Part shown: positions 20,470-30,980 of the stretch, one piece after another
How the letters are laid out: each line of letters starts with the position of its first letter
Numbering within the stretch: the first letter of the stretch is position 1
Origin: Lachnospiraceae bacterium
Lineage (GTDB): Bacteria; Bacillota; Clostridia; Lachnospirales; Lachnospiraceae
Assembly: GCA_015056925.1 (NCBI GenBank)
Contig: SVFJ01000009.1
Span: 1 to 64,000, forward strand
Direction of reading: 5' to 3'
DNA: 64,000 nt
Program-made: the position numbers and the translations under genes
Notes under the pieces: generated by a model
What the model was told of the DNA's origin: nothing
Database searches by the model: none
What the model saw: the letters and a program-made list of their open reading frames with translations, nothing else

Positions 20470-22304
20470 TACGCATCACCTAATCGAATCACAAACTCAT
20501 CCTTTACTGCATGTACCAGATATAACGAATCCGTCACCTGCTCCAAGGTAGCACCTTCTACACACGCAGGCTCACCTTCCGTGAATCTCAGCATAAAATA
20601 TGCATCCCCGGAAAAACCGCCTACTCTAACCGTCAGCTTATTTCCTTCAAGTCTTCTGTCCACACTCAGTGCATCATACTGCTGCACCGCAATTCCCATA
20701 CCGGTTCCGGTCACATTTCTGATATTCCACGCATGCTCCTTTACCCACGCAAGATAATTCTCATAATATGTACTTAGCACACTCCAGCCCAGTGTTGCAC
20801 CTCTGTCCTCATCCAACACATCATCAGGATGACAAAAATGTGACTGCACATAATGAAAATTAAGCTCAGCCATGGCTGTAATCATCTGGTATTCATCCAA
20901 TACAAAGCCGGACACCACACGGGGTGTATGAATGATTCCATCCTCATCTACTTCAAACTCCTGGACATATGCCGGCGTATCTGCCGCCTCCAGATAAATA
21001 CTTGCAATAACTCTGATATCAGGACATACCGAAGTCAAAACCTCTATACTTTCCTTAGAAATAATATTTGATGGCGGCACATAAACCTTAAACTTCTGCT
21101 GCGGAAAAAGATTCTGTGAAAATGCCAACAGCTCTTCTAACGCCGCCTTCATATTCTCTTTTCCCGGCCATAGCTTATAGGTACCATACTGCATATCATC
21201 ATTGATTCCCTCCAAGCAAAGAGACTGATGATTATATCCGTGCAAACCAAGCTCTCCTCCTGCATTCAGGAGCATATTGCCGAATATCTTAAACTGATTG
21301 GTTGACTTGGTTCTCGGAAACGGCGCCTCCACCAAATCGCTGTAATCCTCTATAATCAGACCCGTATAAGGTATCTCATAATTCTTTGCCAAATCCAGAA
21401 TATCAGACCACCATACCGACAAATAAAAGCTTGCAATATCCATACCGTATTCTTCCTGAATATACTGCCCGCTTCCCGAAGGCACCGGCGATGGAAAATC
21501 ATCCAGATAATAAGCAGACGCATTAATCACAGGATAGATACACGCCTCCTCCAACAGACTATATGCTGCTGCCAGAAAGCCTCTCTGATACTTATTGCCA
21601 ACTATGGTTTCGTTCATAAAGACAAAACGTCCTTCTCCGTATTCCTTAGACCAGATTAAAGGAACCCCTGCTTCCGATTCCATATACACCGTAGCATCCT
21701 CATCCAATAAAACTGCCAATGACATCTGCAAAGGTTCTTCCCCTTCTTCCAGGTAATGAAACAATCTATCCGCATCGGCACCTATCATAAAATCCTCTGA
21801 CACATGAAAGCCACTGACTCCCGTATACTCGGTTCCCCCCTCACAAATACCCAACTGGGACGCAACCACCTGAAAGCTTGTGGTAGGCAGTGGTGTCGAA
21901 GTATTCATCAGCCTTCCGCCTGCTCTCACCCATTGCATCAGCTTGGGCAATGTCTCACCAAGATAATCCCAGTTCTCCACAGTAATGACTGCCGTAGAAA
22001 AGCCTTCCAAATCCGCTTCTAAAAGCTGTCCCTTAGATAAATCCCGTACAACATAAGGAATCCTCATACTATCTAATACAAAGCACATCATTTCTTCAAA
22101 AATGTCACTAACCGCATCCCTGCTGTCAGTAATCACAATGCACTCTGTCGCAGAGGTCACCGCTTCACTATATTCACTTTCCTCAATAAAGCTTAGTTCC
22201 TGCGTGGCCTCATATTTCACACCATTACGTTCCATCTGAATAATCAATGCGCAAAGTAACAATGCCAGAATCGGCCAGCCTACCTTAAACAGATATTTCC
22301 TCAT
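20469..22304 (-). CDS. DUF2194 protein, PelA deacetylase-domain-like
   Basis: Membrane-anchored; deacetylase-like motifs AYYLDDFPSP, LGLHGYNHQSL, HFCHPDDV; position between PelE-like and PelF. Start set at MRKYLFKVGW (22304) with SD ggagg. Confidence 0.8.
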   Translation of the reverse strand: MRKYLFKVGWPILALLLCALIIQMERNGVKYEATQELSFIEESEYSEAVTSATECIVITDSRDAVSDIFEEMMCFVLDSMRIPYVVRDLSKGQLLEADLEGFSTAVITVENWDYLGETLPKLMQWVRAGGRLMNTSTPLPTTSFQVVASQLGICEGGTEYTGVSGFHVSEDFMIGADADRLFHYLEEGEEPLQMSLAVLLDEDATVYMESEAGVPLIWSKEYGEGRFVFMNETIVGNKYQRGFLAAAYSLLEEACIYPVINASAYYLDDFPSPVPSGSGQYIQEEYGMDIASFYLSVWWSDILDLAKNYEIPYTGLIIEDYSDLVEAPFPRTKSTNQFKIFGNMLLNAGGELGLHGYNHQSLCLEGINDDMQYGTYKLWPGKENMKAALEELLAFSQNLFPQQKFKVYVPPSNIISKESIEVLTSVCPDIRVIASIYLEAADTPAYVQEFEVDEDGIIHTPRVVSGFVLDEYQMITAMAELNFHYVQSHFCHPDDVLDEDRGATLGWSVLSTYYENYLAWVKEHAWNIRNVTGTGMGIAVQQYDALSVDRRLEGNKLTVRVGGFSGDAYFMLRFTEGEPACVEGATLEQVTDSLYLVHAVKDEFVIRLGDA

Positions 22305-23109
22305 TGTCCTCCTCCACATTTTTCCAAAAGGCAAACCATTTCTTACCATCGCTTGATAAATAAATATTTTTCTTCTCTATCTTCTCTAACATCTTTCTAA
22401 ACTTATCTCCCTGTGCAGTTCTCCTGTAATATTCACCACACAGACGGTATACCTTTTCCTCTTCAGGCCATTTCTTCTTCATGACATTCAGCCCCGGCTC
22501 TAACTTCTCGTAGCGTTCCAATTCCAACAGATTATAGCACTGCTGCAGGCGGTAATTTAATACCTCCGGCTGTGCCGCTACCAGCTTCTCCATGACATCT
22601 TCCAGCTGCTGTCTGTAAATCTTTAAAATATTACCCGAAATCAGTCCGCTCTCAATATACTTCATCAATTCCTTACTATATCCCTTTAAAATCGTTACAT
22701 CTCTGCTGTTTTCTTCGTAAGCCTTTGCCCATTTATGAAGACTCAGCTCATACCGGCTTTGAATTTCCATCATAGCCGTGGTTGCATAATGTGTCAGCTC
22801 CGTATCATTCGACATTCTGGCTCTTTTTAAAAGCGGTACACAGTCATCCGTATTCTGCTTTAACACATCCAGCATCATGGAACGTCTGACGGTCTTATCA
22901 TTCACGATGATTGCCTCCTCCAAGGGCACGGTAATATCCTGATTCTTCTGATTGTCAACCTCAATTCTCTTATATTTCATTTCCGTATATCGTTGTGACT
23001 CAATACCGATATCGCGGGTTCCCATCTTTCCCCTACGTTCACAATATTTATCAACCAACAACATCAAAGGCCCAAACACAGGGATAAAAAACGCCACAAT
23101 TCCCTTCAT
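22285..23109 (-). CDS. PelE-like membrane/helical-repeat protein
   Basis: N-terminal hydrophobic MKGIVAFFIPVFGPLMLLVDKYCERR then helical repeats; gene order after PelD and before PelA-DA. Start set at 23109. Confidence 0.65.
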   Translation of the reverse strand: MKGIVAFFIPVFGPLMLLVDKYCERRGKMGTRDIGIESQRYTEMKYKRIEVDNQKNQDITVPLEEAIIVNDKTVRRSMMLDVLKQNTDDCVPLLKRARMSNDTELTHYATTAMMEIQSRYELSLHKWAKAYEENSRDVTILKGYSKELMKYIESGLISGNILKIYRQQLEDVMEKLVAAQPEVLNYRLQQCYNLLELERYEKLEPGLNVMKKKWPEEEKVYRLCGEYYRRTAQGDKFRKMLEKIEKKNIYLSSDGKKWFAFWKNVEEDNEEISV

Positions 23110-23113
23110 GATT

Positions 23114-23209
23114 CCTCCTTGTTTTTCGAAGTAAAATGCCAACTCTGCGTGCAGAGTTTTCGCTGCTTGCAGAGTTTTCGCTGCTTGCAGGCAGAGGAAT
23201 TTTCCTCCC
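23114..23209 (-). repeat. Repeated 5'-UTR hairpin element, copy B (upstream of pelE-like gene)
   Basis: Same element as 8787-8856, plus an exact 18-bp tandem duplication agttttcgctgcttgcag at 23155-23172 and 23173-23190. Confidence 0.8.
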
Positions 23210-25302
23210 TAGGAAATACTTACCTCATCAAAATGAATTCCCTTGCTGTGCATACGCTCATTCACAATATCCAAACCACTTCCGCTGGTCTGTGCCAAAA
23301 GCAGATAGACCTCTCCATCTGCCCCCATACCCAGTACGTCATTCGCACGAACCATACCGGAAACCAGCTCACTTAGCTCTGCCAAATCCCGTTCATCCCG
23401 ATGAATCCTAAGCAATACATACTCCATGTATTCCTTCTCCTGCATCTGCCGCTTAATACGCAGAATACTTTCAAATTTCTCAGGACGCATAATCTTGGTA
23501 CCCTCAAGCATATTTCGCTGCTGGGTCACACTGTCATAATCCATCGCACGAATCAAGGAATCTCTGACAAGGTCCGCAATAATCATAAACTTGTTGGAAA
23601 ACTCCATATTCATCTGCTTGGCTTCCACATATTGCAACACAATCATTCCTACAAGCTCACCCTCACGCATAACCGGTGACGCATAGGACGGATAATTCTC
23701 TTCACAGCTCTTATTGGTAAACAGCAATCCCTGCTGCAAACAATCGTACATCAACGGATAATCCGAAAGCTTCAACGACTTTCCAAGCTCTGCATTTAAT
23801 CTCTTGGAGCAAACATTCAGACGGGCAAAATTGCTGTTTGAAGCAATACTGTAGATTGCCACAAACTGATTCTCCAACACATCCTCTAAAGAATTTACAG
23901 CCTCAAAGAAAATCTCATCCGTAAGAGTCGTATTCAACCGCTTCACCACTGCATAAATACGGCCAAAGCTGTCTTTATAGCTGATAATCTGATTATTAAA
24001 CCGATTCTTATTTTCAACCGCTTTGTTATACAGGTCTGACAAAAAGAGATACTTTCTTTCCAGAATCTGTCCCTCTTCCTTCAAAAAACGAAGCTCACTG
24101 GTATGCTTATCCTTGGTATATCCTGCAATCGCACCTACTAATATATAAGACACAAACGGAACCCAGTTCTGTACATTATAAAACAGAAGCTCCCATGTAC
24201 TATAATGAAGATTCTCCGCGCCATATCCGATAACCGCCAAAAAGGCAGCTATCAAACCTGCACTTAATCCATTCATCGTTCCCATAATGACAACATACAG
24301 CACTCTGAAATCAATAAAGTTGATATAAATATTGTTCCTGCAAAGAGCATTACATGCATTTGCAATTCCAAACAATACCAATAGCTCTATGGCGATACGT
24401 ACCCGGTTTCGATATCTGCCCAGCCATCTTTTTAACCCCTTTGGCTTTTTCACCTGCTTTGCCTGCTTACACTCTCTGATAATTGCCGGTAAATCCTCTT
24501 GTAAATTATGCAGCGGAAACCAACCGTATTGATGCCTTGCAATCTCATCCTTAAAACTAATCGGCACCGCCTTCATTCGATTGCCATACTCTATCTTGCA
24601 CCAATCCAGCTTTCTCTCCAATACATTGCCCAGCTCCTGGAAGGTTATCTCATTTCCGCCAGGCAGATTCATCTCCATATAAGAATCCGTGATAGGCTCA
24701 TCTGCAATACGATTTATCAGCACTGCCAAATCTTCATCGCACAGAAAATCCGTGACCGCACCGCTTCTTCCCCTGCACTCCATCGGTGTTTTATCCACCA
24801 GACTGCATATCCATCGGCACAGACTGTTCTGTACATACGCACAGCCATAAAGATAAGGTACACGCATAAGCAGAATATGCATATCTGTCTTTGCAGAAAA
24901 GTTCCTGCACATATTCTCACATGCCTCAACCAAAATCATTCGGGAACTTTTCTCCTTTACATTTATCTGCACCATATCATTGGTTGAAATATATATAAAA
25001 TTCTCTATTCTGTATTCTGTACACAAAAATAAGGCATTCTCAAGCTTTTCAAGCTCATCGAATACCTGCACTGCTTCATCCAGCGCTTGTGAAAAATATA
25101 CCACCATACCAAAGTGATATGTCTCAAACACCTTGTCCAGCGGTTTCTCCTCCAAGTCATCCACCTTATATACTTCAAGGTTCTTCCCACTATATTTACA
25201 TCCCGGCTGCGCTGTATGCACCACCAGCTTATGCTCCCTCGAAAGACCCCTGAAAAAATAATTAGAAATAGCTCCCATGTTTCCAGTAAATAATATATTC
25301 AT
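23209..25302 (-). CDS. SDR/epimerase-like domain fused to PelD-like TM-GAF-degenerate GGDEF protein
   Basis: 697 aa; N-terminal Rossmann MNILFTGNMGAISNYF; about 4 TMs; GAF-like region; C-terminal LVSGMVRANDVLGMGADGEVYLLL with RxxD five residues before a degenerate GGDEF. Confidence 0.8.
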   Translation of the reverse strand: MNILFTGNMGAISNYFFRGLSREHKLVVHTAQPGCKYSGKNLEVYKVDDLEEKPLDKVFETYHFGMVVYFSQALDEAVQVFDELEKLENALFLCTEYRIENFIYISTNDMVQINVKEKSSRMILVEACENMCRNFSAKTDMHILLMRVPYLYGCAYVQNSLCRWICSLVDKTPMECRGRSGAVTDFLCDEDLAVLINRIADEPITDSYMEMNLPGGNEITFQELGNVLERKLDWCKIEYGNRMKAVPISFKDEIARHQYGWFPLHNLQEDLPAIIRECKQAKQVKKPKGLKRWLGRYRNRVRIAIELLVLFGIANACNALCRNNIYINFIDFRVLYVVIMGTMNGLSAGLIAAFLAVIGYGAENLHYSTWELLFYNVQNWVPFVSYILVGAIAGYTKDKHTSELRFLKEEGQILERKYLFLSDLYNKAVENKNRFNNQIISYKDSFGRIYAVVKRLNTTLTDEIFFEAVNSLEDVLENQFVAIYSIASNSNFARLNVCSKRLNAELGKSLKLSDYPLMYDCLQQGLLFTNKSCEENYPSYASPVMREGELVGMIVLQYVEAKQMNMEFSNKFMIIADLVRDSLIRAMDYDSVTQQRNMLEGTKIMRPEKFESILRIKRQMQEKEYMEYVLLRIHRDERDLAELSELVSGMVRANDVLGMGADGEVYLLLAQTSGSGLDIVNERMHSKGIHFDEVSIS

Positions 25303-25404
25303 ATTACCACCTCATGGTATATCTATATTACTATACTAGCACTACAGGAGCTAAATTTCCAGTTATTTTATATTTTTTTCAGTTTTCTCGTATTGTATCA
25401 ACGA

Positions 25405-26718
25405 TTATTCCATCGAATATACAACTTTATCCTCTACAGTAATGTCCTGTCCTAACTGTACCTCGATAATGTGTAACTCTGTCTCTGCAATAATCGTATG
25501 CTTGCTCTCCGCAGGAAGTGTTACTACATCTCCCGCCTTAACTCTTCTTGATGCACCATCAATAACAACGCGTCCTCGACCTGCAACGATTGTCCATACC
25601 TCATCTCTGTACTGGTGACTATGATACTTCATCTGATGTCCTGGCTTGAGATTTACCTTAATTGTATAAGACTCTGGCTGCACATCAATTACTGTATAGC
25701 TTCCCCATGACTTCTCAGCAAACTTAACAATACCACCAATCTCCTCAACGTATGGCTTCATATAAGAGCTCTGTTCCTTATCAGCTACCAGAATACCATC
25801 GTTGCTGACAGCTATTACCATGTCCTTACAGCCCATGCAAAGTACATGAAGGTCTAATTCGTTAATAACATGAGTATTCTCACAGGTGTCATCAAGCTTA
25901 ACCTTACCAATAGTATTCTCAGACATAACCTCTGTCATCATATTCCATGTACCGACATCCTTCCAGTCGCCTGCATAACGCATTACCTGAATACTACTTT
26001 CCTTCTCAACTACAGCATAGTCAAAGCTTATCTTAGTCATGGTATCATACTTTTCAAACAAATCCTGATATCCATCAAAATCAATCATCTTGTGCGCAAT
26101 GTCCACAAGATAACCAAGCTTAAATGCAAATACACCTGCATTCCAAAGAGCACCCTTAGAGATGTAATCCTTTGCTTTTTCCTCATCTGGCTTCTCTTTG
26201 AATTCCTTAACCTTGCTTACATTATCTGCTGTTTCTGGAATAATATATCCATACTTTTCACTTGGATAAGTAGGTTCAATACCCATCAATGTCAAATTAG
26301 CTGTGCCCGCATCTGCAAGCTCGCCAAGCTGCTTTACAGCATCATAATATGTATTCTCAACAAATGGGTCAACCGGACATACTGCAACACTCTCATCAAG
26401 GCCTACACCCTGTACATCTTGTAAATATACTGCTGCTAATGCTATCGCCGGGAAGGTATCTCTTCTAAAAGGCTCCACGCAAATAGAAACATCATCACCT
26501 AACTGATTACGAATTGCACTTACCTGTGTCTTACTTGTTGCAATTGTCACCTTTGCATCAGCGTCTACAGTCTTAATCTGTCTGTATACACGCTGTACCA
26601 TAGATTCATGTTCACCGTTCTCACCCTTGAATAACTTTGTAAACTGCTTTGAACGGATATCATTGGACAATGGCCATAATCTCTTTCCGCTTCCACCTGA
26701 TAATAAAATAATATTCAT
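25405..26718 (-). CDS. manC: Mannose-1-phosphate guanylyltransferase
   Basis: 437 aa; LLSGGSGKRLWPLSNDIRSKQF; C-terminal cupin WGSYTVIDVQPESYTIKVNLKPGHQMKYHSHQYRDEVWTIV. Confidence 0.93.
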   Translation of the reverse strand: MNIILLSGGSGKRLWPLSNDIRSKQFTKLFKGENGEHESMVQRVYRQIKTVDADAKVTIATSKTQVSAIRNQLGDDVSICVEPFRRDTFPAIALAAVYLQDVQGVGLDESVAVCPVDPFVENTYYDAVKQLGELADAGTANLTLMGIEPTYPSEKYGYIIPETADNVSKVKEFKEKPDEEKAKDYISKGALWNAGVFAFKLGYLVDIAHKMIDFDGYQDLFEKYDTMTKISFDYAVVEKESSIQVMRYAGDWKDVGTWNMMTEVMSENTIGKVKLDDTCENTHVINELDLHVLCMGCKDMVIAVSNDGILVADKEQSSYMKPYVEEIGGIVKFAEKSWGSYTVIDVQPESYTIKVNLKPGHQMKYHSHQYRDEVWTIVAGRGRVVIDGASRRVKAGDVVTLPAESKHTIIAETELHIIEVQLGQDITVEDKVVYSME

Positions 26719-26760
26719 CTCTCTTTAACTCCTTCTCCGCGAATCTGCTTCGCATCATCC

Positions 26761-29700
26761 TTATACTAATGTACAGTTCCACACATCTATCGTGCTATCC
26801 TGAAACACTTCTTTAAGCTTGCGATGCACATCTTCAGCAGTAACACCCTTCTTCAAGACAACCTGTAAAAAGCCGCCACCACCAGCACCACAAATCATTC
26901 TGCCATCAACAAATTCATCGACAGCATTAAATATTTGGTCTATCAATGTATTCGTACTACCACTGTCAAGCTTCTTAGACAACTCCCAATGCTCTGATAA
27001 CAGCTTCGCAAAATCATCAATATGACCTCTCTCTAATTCAAAACGCATCAATGCAGCCACTCGCTGAATCTCATTCAATGCATATAAAGCATCAGGCTCA
27101 TTACCGATATAGCGACCTACCACATCACGCAAAAGATTTCTTGCAAGACGTCTCTGTCCTGTATAAATCAGAACAAAACGTTCCTTTAACTCCTGCCATG
27201 CTGCCTCTGGAATATCCAGCTGCTGTACCTTAACATCCTGTGCTAATCCTGGCATAGTCGTAATGTACTTCACGCCATCACTTAAGCCGCCAACCTGATC
27301 CTGCCAGCCACCACCTGTAGACATAATCTGCTCCATACATAGTACATGACTATATAAATCATCATGACTATGAGGAATTCCCATAAACTCGAAAATTGCC
27401 TTCACACAGGCTGCTGCCAGAATACTGCTAGTACCAAGTCCACTTCCCTTAGGAACATCTGTAACCTCTGTATCCATCGCGAAGCCGCCACCCAGCCTAT
27501 CAAGAATCTCTTCCAAGCTGCCACCTTGCATTGGAATAATTCCACATGCAAGAAGAGCTGCCTTCTGCAAAACAAATGGATCATATGGATCGCCAACCGA
27601 CTGTAATAGTTCAATCTTGTCAAACTCACCATGCGTATCCATATCACGACTGTCAAACACAATCTTCTTCTCATCAAGACGCTTCAATGTCACCTCAACA
27701 GGAAGCTTTCCATCTAATAAAATAGCTGCGTTTAACACCGTACCACCATGCTCATTACAATATGGTGGTGTATCACTCCAGCCTCCGCCCCAGTTCACTC
27801 GAAGCGGAAGCTGTACTGTATGCTTGTCACACTGAATCTGACAAGTCTTATTCTCTTCTAAACGGTCCAAATTACTCTGTAAAACTGACTGACCAATTGC
27901 CTTAAAGCATTCACCAATCTCAGCTTCACCCTCTGTACCGCCTAATGTATAACCAATATAATAATGAAGTCTTGCTGCCTCGCTCAGTGACGCATCTGCA
28001 AGCTGTCTGTCAAGCCACTTACGCTGTACCTTGGTAAGACTTGTAGTCTGAAGAACCTCCCTAGCCTCACCAACCGGTCTTCCGGCTTCTATCAGCTTTG
28101 CAATACGGTCCATCTGCACAAGTTCATTCATCCTCTTATCCCAAGCAATCAGTGCCTCGGCATCTGCATGATTGAATCCTGAACAAAGACTTACTCTCTT
28201 ACTGCTACGCCATGCTGTCAAATCTCCTCTACCCTGTGTCAATTCATAGAGATTTAATGCTGCCGCAATCGCCTCTTGAATCGTATCACATACAGGATAC
28301 AAGTCAGCTTGCCATAAGGAATGATCTCTTGAAGACCACACCTCATCTACTTCAATTTTATTATTTAATAGAAAATCCTTTAATGTACTACCTAAGAATC
28401 CGCATCCATCCTCTAAAATTCCCTTTGGATTATCTAGAATACCATAGATTCTCGCAACAAATTTTCCATCCTTCTGCTTTAATCCATGCAGAACTACATT
28501 CGATGGAATCGTCTCATCATGAATATCTACATAGGACAGTAATACATTATCTCCAATCGTTGCCCCCTGATGTACAAGGCTTACCTCTAGATAACAATCC
28601 TTACCACAAGAAGCACCGCTGGACAACACGCTGTTATAACCCGCAACATGCTCAGCCTCAATACTGGAATTGGCACACTTACTCCATCCCAAATAGCTAT
28701 ACTGCCCGATATCCTCTGACATCAGATGCATAATTTCTCTAGTTGTACCAAAGTGAATAAACTTTGTAGGGGCAAGTCTAAGCAGCTTCATACGGAAAGG
28801 TCGAAGTGCTTCCCACACCCTTGTTCTCGCTTCAGTCAGCTCCTCGCAATACTCACCCTCTGGCTTCTCTAAATAGAAAGCTTCCAGTGTAGAATCCGAT
28901 GCTAATGGGAAAAAGAAATCCCCGTACAAAGATAAACGTACTGTATCATTCACGTAACGGTCATATAATTCCCTACTAAACTGTCCCTGTTCCGAAATCA
29001 ATCCATATAATGAATTCAGCATCTGTGAAGAAAAGATAACTGCTCCCGTATCAATATCTACACACTCCTGCTCATTGACCGCTCCCTTGGCCTTCAAGGT
29101 CTCTACCGTCTGCTTATGTAAAAACTGTGCTACATTCCCATCATCACCAGACAAGAAAACACCATGATTCTTACCAGTCTCCACATGCTCCTTAAACGAA
29201 ATCGCAGCGGCACCCTCACCAGAATAATCAATCAACAAAGGATTGAACAATAACAAAACATCACCGGACAACAATAGCATACCCTCTCTAATACGAGATG
29301 GCACACTTGCCATAGCAATCATAAACTCATCAAATAAAGTAGATGCCCGACCATTAGGCAACTCATGCGGTACTGGTGAAAACAGCTTACCAAGCGCTGA
29401 GTACTGTGGCACACGCTTACTGTCACCACCACTATGTATAACAAGGATACGCAATCCCTCAAATACAGACTCTGAGTCCCTGCCTGTCTGCTGTGCAATA
29501 TAACGAATTACATTCAATGTAGCTCCACCACTACCAACTCGCTTTCCGTCCGGGTCTGGTAACACTGCAAAGTGCGTCCCTTCTGGTAAAAAACCAGCCT
29601 CTCTACGCTCCTCTAACTGCATACGGAATCCCTGTGCCTGCTGCTCATTAGACGCTGTCAGAATCACATAATCCCACTTAGAAAAATTAGGTACTGTCAT

Positions 29701-29772
29701 AGCGCGCTTATAATCAGCCCACGCATCCTGATAAGATTGTGATAAAAATAATGGTATAATTGTATTTGACAT
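26761..29772 (-). CDS. fkp: Bifunctional L-fucokinase/L-fucose-1-phosphate guanylyltransferase
   Basis: 1003 aa; DPDGKRVGSGGATLNVIRYIA, ILVIHSGGDSKRVPQYSALGKLF; C-terminal GHMP kinase LRVNWGGGWSDTPPYCNEHGG and DVPKGSGLGTSSILAAA. Confidence 0.92.
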   Translation of the reverse strand: MSNTIIPLFLSQSYQDAWADYKRAMTVPNFSKWDYVILTASNEQQAQGFRMQLEERREAGFLPEGTHFAVLPDPDGKRVGSGGATLNVIRYIAQQTGRDSESVFEGLRILVIHSGGDSKRVPQYSALGKLFSPVPHELPNGRASTLFDEFMIAMASVPSRIREGMLLLSGDVLLLFNPLLIDYSGEGAAAISFKEHVETGKNHGVFLSGDDGNVAQFLHKQTVETLKAKGAVNEQECVDIDTGAVIFSSQMLNSLYGLISEQGQFSRELYDRYVNDTVRLSLYGDFFFPLASDSTLEAFYLEKPEGEYCEELTEARTRVWEALRPFRMKLLRLAPTKFIHFGTTREIMHLMSEDIGQYSYLGWSKCANSSIEAEHVAGYNSVLSSGASCGKDCYLEVSLVHQGATIGDNVLLSYVDIHDETIPSNVVLHGLKQKDGKFVARIYGILDNPKGILEDGCGFLGSTLKDFLLNNKIEVDEVWSSRDHSLWQADLYPVCDTIQEAIAAALNLYELTQGRGDLTAWRSSKRVSLCSGFNHADAEALIAWDKRMNELVQMDRIAKLIEAGRPVGEAREVLQTTSLTKVQRKWLDRQLADASLSEAARLHYYIGYTLGGTEGEAEIGECFKAIGQSVLQSNLDRLEENKTCQIQCDKHTVQLPLRVNWGGGWSDTPPYCNEHGGTVLNAAILLDGKLPVEVTLKRLDEKKIVFDSRDMDTHGEFDKIELLQSVGDPYDPFVLQKAALLACGIIPMQGGSLEEILDRLGGGFAMDTEVTDVPKGSGLGTSSILAAACVKAIFEFMGIPHSHDDLYSHVLCMEQIMSTGGGWQDQVGGLSDGVKYITTMPGLAQDVKVQQLDIPEAAWQELKERFVLIYTGQRRLARNLLRDVVGRYIGNEPDALYALNEIQRVAALMRFELERGHIDDFAKLLSEHWELSKKLDSGSTNTLIDQIFNAVDEFVDGRMICGAGGGGFLQVVLKKGVTAEDVHRKLKEVFQDSTIDVWNCTLV

Positions 29773-29964
29773 AATATAAACTCCTACTCATTCATTTGAG
29801 GAAAAACTCTCTCATTTTCCAATCTACCACACTCTAATTTTGACGTCAATTCATGTTGTTCTTAACATCAAAATAGCACATCTTTTCTATCGAAAAAGAC
29901 ATTCAGATACTTATATTATCCAAATGCCTCTTTACTACATATGATATGTTTTCGTATCTACAAA

Positions 29965-30909
29965 CTATCTTTCAGCTCTCATAGGATTATTTAAGAAATC
30001 CTCATAAGATAAACGGATACCTTCTTCTAACTCTGTCTTATAAGTCCAACCAAGCGCCGCACTCTTCGAAACATCCAAAAGCTTTCTTGGTGTTCCGTTT
30101 GGCTTAGAAGTATCCCAAAGAATCTCTCCTTCGTATCCTACAACCTTAGCAACAAGCTGTGTTAACTCTTTGATTGTAACTTCCTTACCTGTACCTGCAT
30201 TTACAGTTTCATTACCGCTGTAATTATTCATCAGGAATACACAAAGGTCAGCCAAGTCATCTACATATAAGAACTCTCTTAATGGGCTTCCATCACCCCA
30301 GCATGTAACTGTAGGAAGTCCCTGCTCCTTCGCCTCATGGAAACGACGAATTAATGCAGGCAACACATGACTGTGTGTCGGATGATAGTTGTCATTAGGT
30401 CCGTAAAGGTTTGTTGGCATCAATGAAATATAATCCGTTCCGTACTGAGTATTTAAAAACTCACAATACTTCAAACCTGAAATCTTAGCAAGTGCATAAG
30501 CCTCGTTTGTCTTCTCAAGCTCTGAAGTAAGTAAGCAGCTCTCCTTCATAGGCTGTGGAGCCATACGAGGATAGATGCAGGATGAACCTAAGAACTCAAG
30601 CTTCTTACAACCATTCTTCCAAGCAGAATGAATTACGTTCATCTCTAAAATCATATTGTCATACATAAAATCTGCAAGTGCACTCTGGTTCGCAATAATA
30701 CCGCCAACCTTAGCTGCTGCAAGGAACACATACTCAGGCTTCTCAGCTTCAAAGAAAGCCTCTACCTGATCCTGACGTGTAAGGTCAAGCTCAGCATGTG
30801 TTCTAGTAATAATATTGGTATAGCCCTGACGCTTTAATTCGCGAACGATTGCTGAACCAACCATTCCACGATGTCCGGCTACATATATTTTCGCATTCTT
30901 CTCCATCAT
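29965..30909 (-). CDS. fcl: GDP-L-fucose synthase
   Basis: 314 aa; [65 protein letters not shown]. Confidence 0.96.
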   Translation of the reverse strand: MMEKNAKIYVAGHRGMVGSAIVRELKRQGYTNIITRTHAELDLTRQDQVEAFFEAEKPEYVFLAAAKVGGIIANQSALADFMYDNMILEMNVIHSAWKNGCKKLEFLGSSCIYPRMAPQPMKESCLLTSELEKTNEAYALAKISGLKYCEFLNTQYGTDYISLMPTNLYGPNDNYHPTHSHVLPALIRRFHEAKEQGLPTVTCWGDGSPLREFLYVDDLADLCVFLMNNYSGNETVNAGTGKEVTIKELTQLVAKVVGYEGEILWDTSKPNGTPRKLLDVSKSAALGWTYKTELEEGIRLSYEDFLNNPMRAER

Positions 30910-30935
30910 AATATATACATCCCTTCTATTTCAAT

Positions 30936-30956
30936 CGGACAGGAATATCCTGTCCG
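30936..30956. other. Perfect intercistronic hairpin between gmd and fcl
   Basis: cggacagga-ata-tcctgtccg; no T tract. Confidence 0.6.
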
Positions 30957-30980
30957 AATCACATATCCTGCTGTCAGAAA

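Noticed and set aside
25303-25404. Possible c-di-GMP (GEMM) riboswitch upstream of the pelD fusion
   Set aside because: Read on the minus strand; no GEMM-like conserved core was visible in this 102-bp interval.
25870-26424. 184-aa plus-strand ORF
   Set aside because: Fully antisense to manC; no family motifs.
28212-28733. 173-aa plus-strand ORF
   Set aside because: Fully antisense to fkp; no family motifs.
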